A stretch of 64,000 nucleotides of DNA from Brassica napus. Taxonomy: Eukaryota > Streptophyta > Magnoliopsida > Brassicales > Brassicaceae. The notes under the pieces are model-generated. The model ran no database searches and was not told the DNA's origin. It saw only the letters and a list, made by a program, of their open reading frames with translations. Both the position numbers and the translations under genes were made by a program. The stretch covers positions 18,070,598 through 18,134,597 of the forward strand of contig NC_063439.1 in the NCBI RefSeq assembly GCF_020379485.1, written 5' to 3'. The number at the start of each line of letters is the position of its first letter. The first letter of the stretch is position 1. Shown piece after piece: positions 48,481 through 58,461 of this stretch.

Positions 48481-50270
48481 ATGTTTATGTTCATGGATGC
48501 AGCCAGAGTGAAACCTGCTCGTTCCACCAACCCACCGAGCGAAGTTGATCGGCTAAGCAGTTTGCCAGATAGCTTGATATTACAGATATTCTTAAATCTT
48601 CCGACCAAAGATGTGGTTCAGACTAGTGTGTTGTCCACCAGATGGACAACTCTCTGGAAAGACGTATCTGGTCTGGATTTGGACGCCGAGGATTTCTATA
48701 TACGCGAAACATTCGTGAGTTTTGTCGATAACTTTCTTGAACGCAACCACGGTTTGTCCATACATCGGTTTAAGTTAAAGTACGATTCTTTTTACTTTGA
48801 AGAGCCTGCTGGTCTTATCAACGGCTGGGTCGACACTGCTGCTAGGCTTAAAGTTGAACATCTCGATGTTTCGGACAGTTTTTCCGAATGGGATCCCATG
48901 ATGAATCCAACAGTACTTTACACTTGTAGTAACTTGGTGTCCCTAAGGCTCATGGGAATGGGCTTACCGAATCCCGAGCGTGTTTCTTTACCTTCTCTCA
49001 AAACATTGGTTTTAATCCTCATTGAGTTTACCAAAAAATGGGCATTAGAGAATTTCATTTCAAAATGCCCGGTTCTTGAAAACTTTTGTTTTGAGAGAAG
49101 CTACGATGATGGAATACCGATTTTACGTGTGCATTCTAAGTCTCTATTGACCTTCATGCATGATGCGGGTTATCACGAGGATTATGAAGAGGAAGATCGT
49201 TTTGTTGAAATTGATGCTCCCATGCTTAAGTGTCTGAAGATCAGTGATGATAGAACTTCAAGTTTCATAATAAAGAGTCCACCTTCTGTTGTTGAAGCTG
49301 ATATAGATACTGTGTTTAACTTGACTTCTGAAAGGAGTCTAGGAATTGCAAATGAAGTACAAAAGAGAGAGATGGTTCGTGATTTTCTCGTTGGGATCTC
49401 TAAGGTCAAGGATATGAGCATCTCCTCAAGTGCTCTCGAGGTACCTATATATGTTTTAACTTCTAAGTCACTATTGGAATATTAAATTTTCTTGATTTTC
49501 AACTTTAAACCAATTGTATATTTCTCTCATTTATTTTAGAATTTTCACATATATTAAAAGTATCTTTAATTTTAACTATAAATATATTATTTTCTGTTAT
49601 TAACTATTTCTCATAATTTTTAATCAATCAAAATTCAATAAACATAATTATAATTCTTCGAAATCAATCAATGTAATACTTCATTTATTAACACTAATGC
49701 CTTTTTTGTTGATGTTTTTCTTGTAGGTCATATATGATTACTCAAGATATGTACAGCTACCGGTATTTCGTAACCTATATACCTTGCGTGTCAGGTTCGA
49801 CAGCTACATGTGGGAGATGTTGCCAGTCTTTCTTGAAGTCTGTCCGAATCTTAAAACTCTTGTCGTGGTGAGGATTATCTAACAAACTCATGAACTTGTG
49901 AGTAAATTATTCTTAAACTTGTGTCTCGGTTGTATTGTACATGCAGGGAACTTCTGAAAATCCCAAGATGGTGGACCGTACTGTTATTGCCAGGCCTTGG
50001 AATATGTTATCATCTCTAGAGTATGTTGACATAGAAAGGACATTGAAAGGGGAGGCATTGGAGATGACACTAGTGGGTTACTTACTCGAGAACTCACCAA
50101 ACCTCAAGAAACTTTCATTAAGTTTGGATGATTCCCTAAAGAAAGGAGAATCTGTCCACAAGCTAACATTAAGCTTGGATGATGCCCCAAAGAAAGAAGA
50201 ATCTGACATCTTCATAGAACTCCTTAACTTTCCGAGACTATCTAGCTCATGCCAAATTATTGTACGATGA
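48481..50270 (+). CDS. F-box/FBD/LRR-repeat protein B' (intact)
   Basis: Exons: 48481-49440, 49727-49867, 49947-50270, giving 474 residues with no lesion. The F-box (about 24-63) differs from gene A mainly by Cys31-to-Ser and Phe-to-Leu changes; the LRR region carries the B-type insert YFEEPAGLINGW; the FBD region is complete. It starts MFMFMD, where genes B and C have lost the first ATG (TTTATG). Its TATA run lies about 1.1 kb upstream because of the insertion, so the start of transcription must differ from that of gene A. With A, it is one of two full-length F-box genes in the array. The substrate is unknown. Confidence 0.9.
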
Positions 50271-51322
50271 TCCTCATAGTCATCACTAATGGACATATAA
50301 GTTTGTCTTTGATAACTATTTGTTGCTTCTTAGTTTATTATGACATTGGAGTGTTGAAGTTTGTATGATAATTATAGTACTTATCATATTTATGAGTCAA
50401 ATAAGTATTTGATTAATCGTGGCTATGCTTTGGAATTTGTGAACATGGTTTTGTGCTTCCTTCTTTTGTCTTGCATAGAACTATATATAATTTGTTTGTA
50501 TTAAACAAAACAATTGGTACCTATATAATAAAAAAAATGTTTTAAAAATCACAAAAAAAAACATTTTTGGAAGAAAACTTCTACCTCCAAAAAATCACGT
50601 TTGTACTAGTGGGAATAATATCTCATCAAGCCTCTGATTACGTTTCAATTCATTAAGAATAAAAAATGAAAAATAAGAAAAAAATAAAAAAAAAATAAGA
50701 AGAATCTTTTGTTTGAAAGACTCTCAAACGATTATGCAAGACTATAAAATTAGGTGTCAGATTATCTAAGAATGGAAATGGTCTTATGCTAGAACTTTAA
50801 TATTATATATTGGTTTTCAAAAATTAGGGTTTTTTCTAGGTTTCTATTTTTCATCGTTGTATTCATAAATTACGGTAATATTTTCTATTTAAGAAGCCTA
50901 AAACTATTTTATAGGATAGTTTTTGATATTTTTATAGAGAAATAATTATTTTAAGTATTTATTGTTCTTGATTGAACTAAATTTATTAAAATAGGAAGCT
51001 GATCTTAAGTCAGTATTGCAATTTCCAAATTAGAATTGTCAAATCTCTTAGGTAAGAAAAAATTATGACTATCGAACTAGTCAGCTGATTATTTTTAAGT
51101 AATTTTATATGGTTATTGAGATATTTAACTCATTTTTTCAAAAAATAATATTAGATTTGTATTAACATTCATAGTGTATCTGATAGTTCACATGTTTTAT
51201 CATATAATGTTTTAAAATATCCAAATAGTATGATGAGTAGTAATGGATAGCATGATGCCATTGTTTCTTCTACCATATGATAGTATTTTTGCTCATATAT
51301 TGTCTCAAAAAGTAAGTCTTAA
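50271..51322. other. Spacer after F-box B'
   Basis: The 3' flank resembles those of A and B at first, then matches 33110-33907 after the block 1 deletion point. No gene is seen. Confidence 0.6.
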
Positions 51323-51556
51323 GAGCATGGTTAACGCTAGGGGGGCGTGGGTTCTTAGGTTATTTTTTTTATCTGATTTAAAAAAAAAATTAAGAACGGA
51401 CCAATCGCGGACCGCCACATATCAGTAGAACCTATGAACAGTACCCAAACCCAACTAAAGTCTCTTCTTGCAGAAAAGGAGAAAGAACCAGGTTTAAAGA
51501 TAATGGTGGGATCCACCTCTTAAAAACCAAGTTAAGAGGTAGGTTTAATGCTCCTC
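51323..51556 (+). mobile_element. Tourist-like MITE, copy 2
   Basis: Copy of 33908-34142 with TAA on both sides and the same imperfect terminal repeats (GAGCATGGTTAACGC and TTTAATGCTCCTC). Confidence 0.6.
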
Positions 51557-51922
51557 TAAAGAGGATCAAGCAAAAGAAAAGCAAGTCAATATATGTCGGA
51601 AAATGAAATCTGTAGCCGTTATAAACAGAGGCTCCTCTGTCACCTGCAAGAACCCTATTTTGTCGTGTTGAAGCGGTCATTGTTGACTAATGATAATAAA
51701 TTTGAAACAATAATGTAATTTGATTCGTTGTCTCTGAGAGTGTGTAACTATTACCATAAACCCGAAAATGTAAAGAACGTAATCTGATTAGAACCATACC
51801 AAACCGGGGTTTTAGGTTGGTTAGCATGGTTACAAATAAACGAATATTTCACTTTGAGGCCTTACATGGGAAAATAAAATTGAAGCGACATATTGAAAAA
51901 TGGTTTGATTGGAACCGGTTTT

Positions 51923-52414
51923 TCAATTACACCTAGTGCTTGAGTTTCCAAGAGTGAGCTCGAGATCATCAGAACCACTCTCTTCATGTATCCTCTCTCT
52001 CCTTCCCATGCTTTCGCTCCCGTTTGCGTTACTCCCAAACGCAAACTCTGGAGGAGGAGCCACAGCTTCAGACATTGGAACATCTTCTGTCTGAGTAATT
52101 GCCAGCGAGCAAGTCCCGCTTTGACCTGGCGTCCACATTCTCGACCCACCACCTCCACCAGCAGACGCCAGTTGATCTTCTCTAAACCCAAAAGGGTTTC
52201 GTGAGACGAGACTAAACGTTGGTGAAGCAGGAACGCTTAGCGCGAGTTGAATCCCAGCGAACCACTCAGAGTCAGGGACGGTCTGCTGCCTAGTGGGACT
52301 AGGCGGTGTTGAGGATACAAAGAAAGAGTTGTTGATTTGGTTCATTCCACGAGCTGTTGGGGAGCTTAAAGGTGGGGTTACAGGAGCGCTTATAGAGCCT
52401 CCAGGAAGGTACAT
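51923..52414 (-). pseudogene. BES1/BZR1-homolog (BEH) C-terminal fragment, copy 2
   Basis: An open frame of 163 codons on the minus strand covers the C-terminal half of a BEH3/BEH4-like factor: SAPVTPPLSSP, NNSFFVSSTPPSPTRQ, EWFAGIQLALSVPASPTFSL, SRMWTPGQSGTCS, VAPPPEFAFGSNANG and SGSDDLELTLGNSSTR. These include the GSK3 (BIN2) phosphorylation-type Ser/Thr-Pro sites and the C-terminal EAR-like LELTL. A 2-bp loss and 2-bp gain garble about eight residues before ERIHEE, and the normal stop is lost (ends TRCN). The basic helix-loop-helix DNA-binding exon is missing. It is most likely a captured fragment, not a gene. Confidence 0.8.
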
Positions 52415-53140
52415 GAAACTAGGGAGATGCTAAGCTGATAACATCTTCACACTCTTTGGTTTCTTTGCTATATTGCCGTGGAATAGTCTTTGAACTGCTA
52501 GGAGATGCTAAGCTGATCCATCATCTTCCTCCGGTGCCAGCGAAGAGGCATGACGGCGCTCTGTCAACGACGAAGCCAAACCGGTGAAAGGCCGACCAAT
52601 CAAAGCGGCCTTCACGGAAGTTCAAGTCGGAATCTAAAGTAACAGATCTACGCTTCTTTTAAAAAAAAATCATCAATCATCTTCAATCGATCCGAGAACC
52701 AATTTTCCTGCATGAGCGAACTTCATCTTTAATGATTCAGATAAGCTTGAAGATGGCTACGACCCTAAACAAGGGGAGGAAAGAGACATCGGAGCTTCAG
52801 ATCAAGAGTCGATCGGACTAAAGAAGAACAGAAACGCAGATCGAGACCAACCGAAAAAACGGTGAGAAGCCGGCGAAGGATGATGCTATGGGAGCAATCT
52901 CTTCCCGGAGACCATAAGCCGGCGAAAACGGTGATAAAGGATCCACCGCTTCCCAGAGTCGTAAGCCCGACCATCGGGAACTTTAATCGGAAAAATCAGA
53001 TGAACAAAGCTCCAACGCTCTCTCTCTAAAAGATACGAGAGAGATAAGAGAGAGAGCGGAGCTCTAGCAGAATAATTTAAGTTTCATAGAGATTTACTCT
53101 ATTAGTTTAGTTTAGAGTCCTATTTTTATCTATTAATAGA
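52415..53140. repeat. Repeat-derived sequence with GCCGGCGA motifs
   Basis: GC-richer than its surroundings. Phrases such as CATAAGCCGGCGA and CCCGGAGACC recur in altered form at 55010-55330, which suggests remains of one transposon family, possibly a LINE or MULE. No frame of interest is seen. Confidence 0.4.
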
Positions 53141-53149
53141 GTTTTATTT

Positions 53150-53353
53150 TCACATATATTAAGAAAACACATTAAACTACCATAATAAATGTATTGTTTT
53201 CTGTAATTTTCAATAATTTTTAACCAATAATAATTCAATAAAGTTAATTAATTTTCTTGAAGTTTATAATTTTTTCATAGAAAACACTAAAAATACATAT
53301 TTCTGAAACAATTGTTTTTTCTAAAAAATCTATCATTAAGAAACGGAGGAAGT
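53150..53353 (+). mobile_element. Diverged, 5'-truncated Stowaway-type MITE
   Basis: Shares ACACATTAAACTACCATAATAAATG and the 3' end AAGAAACGGAGGAAGTA with the MITE at 17512-17760. The left terminal repeat is missing. Confidence 0.7.
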
Positions 53354-53636
53354 AATTATCATCAGATTTAAAAAGTTCAATAAAATATATAAGAGTATTT
53401 TTAATCAAAAAGGACATATAACAGTATTTAGAACATTATATATATATATATATAATAATAATTTGGTTTTAAATGATTTCCCATTATGTAGGATTTTAGT
53501 TTATATTGATTATTCAGAGGTTATAACTGACTAACAACCGTAATTCATTCAACTAGTTGCTCTTGTCTTCAGTTTGATGGCTTGGTCCGATTGGATGAGA
53601 TCTCGATAGTCGATGAAGCTAGCTCTCCGATGTCTA

Positions 53637-53900
53637 TGCTATGGTGATGAAGGCGGAGGTTGTGATTTCGGGATTAATTTCTGTATGGGTGGTTTGGTGA
53701 TCCGGATGAGATCTCGGTTTGGTCGAGGGATGCTCTCCGTGGAAAGAATCTCCGGCGTTTGAGGTATGTGCTATGGTGATGAAGGCGGAGGTTGTGATTT
53801 CGGGATTAATTTATGTATGGGTGGTTTGGTGATCCGGATGAGATCTCGGTTTGGTCGAGGGATGCTCTCCGTGGGAAGAATCTCCGGCGTTGGAGTGCGA
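53637..53900 (+). repeat. Tandem duplication, 132-bp period
   Basis: A unit beginning CTATGGTGATGAAGGCGGAG occurs at 53639 and again at 53771 with only about three differences, ending with the CTCCGGCGTT-G region. It lies in a GC-richer patch that reads on into a TGGG/TTGGGCC-rich stretch up to 54150. The wider region looks transposon-derived. Confidence 0.85.
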
Positions 53901-54669
53901 CGGTCAGTTTCCGGCGTAATCTCGCGACGGTGAAGGTGAAAGAGTTCGGTGACGCATGTTATCCTTCGTTGTTGAGGGATTAACACGTGTTCTTAACACG
54001 TTTACAAAATTTGACGCGTATTTTGTGGGTTTCTTTTTGGGTGGGTTTAAGTTTAGTGGACTTTAGGTCCAGTTGTTTGTATGTCTTGTATGGGTCTCTT
54101 TCGGTTGGGCCTTCGGGCTTTGTTATTTTGTATGGTTTGTGGGTTTCGGTTTTTAACAAAATTAGATGGCAAAAAAAAGCATCCTAACCTATTATCTTCC
54201 AATTAAAAAGATCGAAACCCATTTATTTTTAATAGTTCAGTACCTAAACAGATATCAAACTAGTTGAAATCGAACTATAATTTAAACCCAACAAATCCAA
54301 CTCATCCTCCTAATAAAGCTTTAGTAAAGCGAAACTAATTCCTAAATCGATTTTTCCTTACAAACTCTAAAATCGAAAAATCCGCACCTTGTGCGAGATG
54401 TGATTTTTCCTTACTATTGCTCCTGTAAACCGACTGTAAACGGCTCTGTGTTGATTTTAGTTTGTACCTTAAACATTAGGCGGATTCGGGTTTCGATTAT
54501 TTAAACTAGGAATAAATATGCTTGATTAGTTTCACACATATGTGCAATCAGAACAAAATTAAAAGATAATGTGTATTTGTTATTATATATGATACTTTCG
54601 GTGTTGAGAAGGCTACCCTATTATATATTAAAATCATTATTTAATTGTTTTTCTCATTTAATAATAAAA
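53901..54669. other. Spacer, no gene seen
   Basis: 53901-54160 continues the repeat patch; the rest is AT-rich. Confidence 0.4.
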
Positions 54670-54693
54670 CTAGTCTAGTACCGCGCTAACGCG
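54670..54693 (-). mobile_element. Candidate Helitron 3' terminus (minus strand)
   Basis: Read on the minus strand: CGCG-TTAG-CGCG stem-loop, then GTACTAGA and CTAG followed by T. This fits a Helitron end; its 5' end, expected to the right on the plus strand, was not located. Confidence 0.45.
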
Positions 54694-55009
54694 AATTATG
54701 TATCATTTTTATTTGATTTACAAATTAAAATTAAACTAATAGTGATAAATTTTGAGATGATAATGTTGTGTTAATTTTGGTTTTTTTGTGATGCTTATTT
54801 GAATCTGGATCAAAATATTTTGGTTCTGTTAAGGAGATGCATGATTGTATCAATTTATTTGGTTTCTTTATTACTTATAATGTAAATATTATATTTAATT
54901 ATTTTATATAACCTTTTTTACATGGGAACTTTACGTGACCAATTATGAAATCATAATAAATATAAATGTAATATAACATTGTATAAAAAAATCCCATCAC
55001 ACCCCACGA

Positions 55010-55330
55010 GTCAAAATCGAAACCAAAACCCAATCAGACGACGGGATTAAAGCCGGCAACGCAGAACTCTAAAAGCCTACAACCCTAGAGTCATAAGCCG
55101 GCGACGACGGAGCTGTAGAAGCCTCCACATCCCGGAATCAAAATCTTGTCATATAAACCGAACCAGAAAGAAGACAAAACGGACCCTCCCCTTTCAGAAG
55201 ACATGCACGGAAGAAAACAGACCCCCTCCCCCCTCACAAACCGACCGACGGTGGCTGTGGAAGCCCACCCCGTCGGCCGGAAATACTAATCTCACCGGAG
55301 GAAACCTAGAGAGAAGACAGAGAATAGTAT
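55010..55330. repeat. Repeat-derived sequence related to 52600-53090
   Basis: Contains CATAAGCCGGCGACGACGG and GTCGGCCGG and is followed by a poly-C run. It may be part of a non-LTR or MULE-type element; the family is not recognised. Confidence 0.35.
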
Positions 55331-55347
55331 ATCGGGTCTTATCTTAC

Positions 55348-55348
<1 letters not shown>

Positions 55349-55384
<36 letters not shown>
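55349..55384 (+). repeat. Poly-C tract (36 C)
   Basis: An uninterrupted C run, i-motif/G4-prone on the opposite strand. The length is likely unreliable in any assembly. Confidence 0.9.
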
Positions 55385-56054
55385 ACTCTAATTCTTTAGG
55401 TTAGGATACATATAATGCGTAGAATTAGAATGAGGTTGAAAAATGGTGTGTAAATGTTATTATAGTAACCATGTCGTCTACTCTATATAATAGAAGGGAA
55501 CAAAACAAGTAAAGGTATTCAAGTTTCAATGTGCATAATGTTTTCATTCTTATCCATAAGCACCTAGTATCACGGGGACGTCAATTTGGTTGTGTTGTAG
55601 TCCATTGATTGAAAATCGCATAAAATGGGATATTTAGAAAACATTGTCCCCCGCAGTGTTGCCCAGTAGTGAATAATCAAATCAGGTTATGTTAAGTCAT
55701 GGACTTGTATAGTTCTTAAAATCCAAAACATTGACCCGAAGAGAGCTTTCTGTTACTTTAAAAGAAAGAAACAAATAAAATGGTGGTGTCTTATAGGTGA
55801 AGGGGATGTATAAAACGTGTGCCGCTCGTGGCTTCTCGGTATAATATTAATCTGAAAGTGCAAGTAATATTCGTCACTATTTCACCTTCTATTCCTAACA
55901 ATCCAGCCCACGTTATCTAAAGGGTATTTTCGTCTTCTTGTTATCAGCCAAACCTGCTGACTCCAACACGGTACCGACCCATGTAAGATAAAAACAGCTA
56001 GCGGTTGACAAAACCTACCCTAACTAGTTGTACAACTAGACAATCTCTTTCTTT
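55385..56054. other. Spacer before the TRIM element
   Basis: No gene or clear element seen. Base composition is near normal for an upstream region. Confidence 0.4.
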
Positions 56055-56445
56055 TGTTAAAGTAGATAGGCTTCCAACCTAAAACCAATTGGTGCTAAGT
56101 GGAGTGGTCCATCCATCTTATATATTGCTAAGGATCAATCCCTTCTAATATCCGATGTAGGACATTTATCCCTAATACGCCCCCTCGAGATGATGACTTT
56201 TTGAGCGTCAATCTCGGAATACTCGGGCAAGGATCGATGGACCAACTTTGGGCAAGGATCGATTGCCAACTTTGGGCAAGATCGATGTGGATCGGATTGG
56301 ACTGCGTGGATCGGGCTCTGATACCATGTTAAAGTAGATGGGCTTCCAACCTAAAACCAATTGGTGCTAAGTGGAGTAGTCCATCCATCTTATATATTGC
56401 TAAGGATCCCTTCTAATATCCGATGTGGGACATTTATCCCTAATA
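56055..56445 (-). mobile_element. Complete TRIM (terminal-repeat retrotransposon in miniature)
   Basis: Terminal repeats 56055-56177 and 56328-56445, starting TGTTAAAG and ending CCCTAATA, flank an internal region of 150 bp. On the minus strand the primer site TGGTATCAGAGCC (56315-56327) abuts one repeat and a polypurine tract, CTCGAGGGGGCG, abuts the other. The target duplication TCTTT is at 56050-56054 and 56446-56450. No coding capacity. TRIMs are moved by proteins of other LTR elements. It lies about 325 bp upstream of the SRO5 start codon. Confidence 0.95.
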
Positions 56446-56654
56446 TCTTTTTCCCTGTAATAATAATAAAATCATATATTTATTTATAAAAATAGAGCGT
56501 GTTTAAACTTTGTTTACGTCTTCTCCACGTAGAAAAGGACAAAGACTACTGCGTTTCTTAGATTTAAAGGAGTTTCCTATAAATATATAAACAAAGGCAA
56601 CACCGCCGATTACAGTAACCAAAGGCGGTTCTCCCACTTTCCATTTATGCAACT

Positions 56655-56672
56655 CTTTCCTTATATATTTGC
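56655..56672 (+). promoter_or_regulatory. TATA box of SRO5
   Basis: TTATATATTT at 56661-56670, about 105 bp before the ATG, with a pyrimidine-rich start region after it (CTTGTTCTTTCTC). Confidence 0.6.
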
Positions 56673-56769
56673 ACTTGGAGCTCAAGTTCTTGTTCTTTCT
56701 CATCAATCATAAACACACAATACTATTCAAACCTCGTGTTCCACACGGTTTGATTCTTTTCTTGTTCCA

Positions 56770-57933
56770 ATGGATTACGCAAGAACCGAGTTTCAAGCTA
56801 GTTTAGATTCGGACCAAGAAGGATCAACGATATCTGAATCTGGAAGCTGTGATTCTTATGAGCAACCAAGACCTTCTTTCGCCGATGAACACGGTCTCAT
56901 GGAGTTGTTTGAAGGCGACAAAGCTTACGATTTAATCTACCGTAACTGTAAGTCTGGTCTCGGAGATCAATGCCAGCTTCTCTCCATCCTCAGAAACGGG
57001 TTTCGCACCCTCGGGGCTCGTGCAAAGCTCAAGACTTTCCAGGTTTTTCAAGAGGCGGTGGAAATGAAACACGTCGGTGAAGGCGGCGGCGGGAGTAGAG
57101 TCAAATACGGTTGGTGCGCCGTCACGAAAACAGAGTTGAAATCTATTTTGGAATACGGGTTTAGCCAGCCGAGTAACGACGGTTCTTATGGTCGTGGGTT
57201 GTATCTCTCGCCTGATAATGCTCTTCTTGAATGGTAACTTTTAATCTCTTTTAATCTTTTTGTTTTTTATTTATTATTATTAATCTCAAATCTATGAAAG
57301 GGCTCAGACTAATCTTTTCTTGAAAAGGTTTGTTTCATTGGTCTCATTGTTTGTGTGTTCTCTTAGTGTGAAGGGTTCAGCTGCGGAGTCGGAAGATGGG
57401 ATGAGATTCTTGCTGCTTTCAAGAGTTATACTTGGGAAGTCTGAGGTTGTTCCACGAGGGTCGACTCAGTCCTGTCCTAGCTCTCCAGAGTTTGATTCTG
57501 GTGTTGATGATTTATCTTCTCCGAAGAAGTATATTGTGTGGAGCACTCACATGAACACGCATGTCTTGCCTGAGTTTCTTGTCTGCCTCAAAACTCCGTT
57601 TAACTTCAACAGTCCAAGGAGACTGAGATCACCATGGATGCCGTTTCCTTTACTGATCAAAGCATTATCCAAGTTCCTACCTCCTTCTCAGATATTCATC
57701 ATTCAAAAACACTATAGAGATCAGCAAGTAAGTGTCCTCTTTCTTTCTTCTTCCATCTTTGCTTCATTTTCATGTAATTTTCACACATTTCTGATTCTTG
57801 CTTCCTTTTTGTTCAACAACAGAACATGAGAATCTCACGGAGCGAACTAATACAACGAGTCAGAAGAATAACCGGAGACAAACTGCTTGTACATATCATC
57901 AAAGCTGTTGGAAATAAAGTTCAACAACAGTAA
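56770..57933 (+). CDS. SRO5: SRO5 (SIMILAR TO RCD-ONE 5), PARP-like/RST protein
   Basis: Three exons: 56770-57233, 57367-57727, 57823-57933, giving 311 residues. There is no WWE domain, which marks the short SRO class (SRO2-SRO5). A PARP-like catalytic fold covers about residues 50-225 (YGWCAVTKTELKSILEYGF, GRGLYLSPDN, KKYIVWSTHMNTHVLPEFLV); SROs lack the active-site triad and are not thought to make poly(ADP-ribose). The RST domain (about 235-305, SPWMPFPLLIKALSKFLPPS … ELIQRVRRITGD) binds transcription factors such as DREB2A. In Arabidopsis SRO5 is salt-induced, and its mRNA overlaps P5CDH mRNA to yield nat-siRNAs. The same convergent neighbour is present here. Confidence 0.95.
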
Positions 57934-58461
57934 AAGACTCCATTGCAGAGACATCATCACTCTGCTGCATTTATGGATTCTCCTCAGTGTTCTCAGCATC
58001 ACAAGGATCAAGACCGATTCAGAGATTTGTAATGTGTAAACATGAGAGGACTCTGCTGTTTGTCTTTCTCCATTGATAGTGACGAAATTTTATATTTATC
58101 CAATAGACTATTTTATGATCAATAGGTTTAACAGCATTACTTTACTGAAGAAAATTAACAAAGTTGACTTTCAACAACATTTGTATCATTTCTCTTTAGC
58201 TGATTTCTGAACAAAAAACAAATGAAAACGGATCTAAAATGTAAAAAAAATAACTTCAATAAGATTCAACAGAGTTTCACAATATTAATAACCAGCCTCA
58301 GCCGTTGACTAACTAAGTCAACGCTTTATTTCATGATTCAGAAGTAGTTGTTATACCTGCCCCCTCAATACTGAAACTACAAGCAGTAGAGAGGTAGTAA
58401 ACTACAAAACTCCACTTTTATTCGATGCTTACAGCAAAACTAAGTGCTCTCTTTTGCTCAT
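57934..58461. other. Convergent 3' region of SRO5 and P5CDH
   Basis: 528 bp between the two stop codons must hold both 3' UTRs. In Arabidopsis the transcripts overlap here. Minus-strand AATAAA-like signals (TTTATT at 58326-58331 and 58410-58415 on the plus strand) would end P5CDH inside this stretch. Overlap needs transcript data. Confidence 0.6.

Larger units (their letters stand above)
35939..52100 (+). repeat. Segmental tandem duplication, block 2
   Basis: Second copy of the block at 16211-34640, beginning inside EB1B exon 3. It contains F-box A' and B', the Stowaway and Tourist-like MITE copies and a longer BEH fragment, which runs on to 52414. Compared with block 1 it has gained a Helitron (38936-41631) and has one F-box unit fewer. 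Confidence 0.9.
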
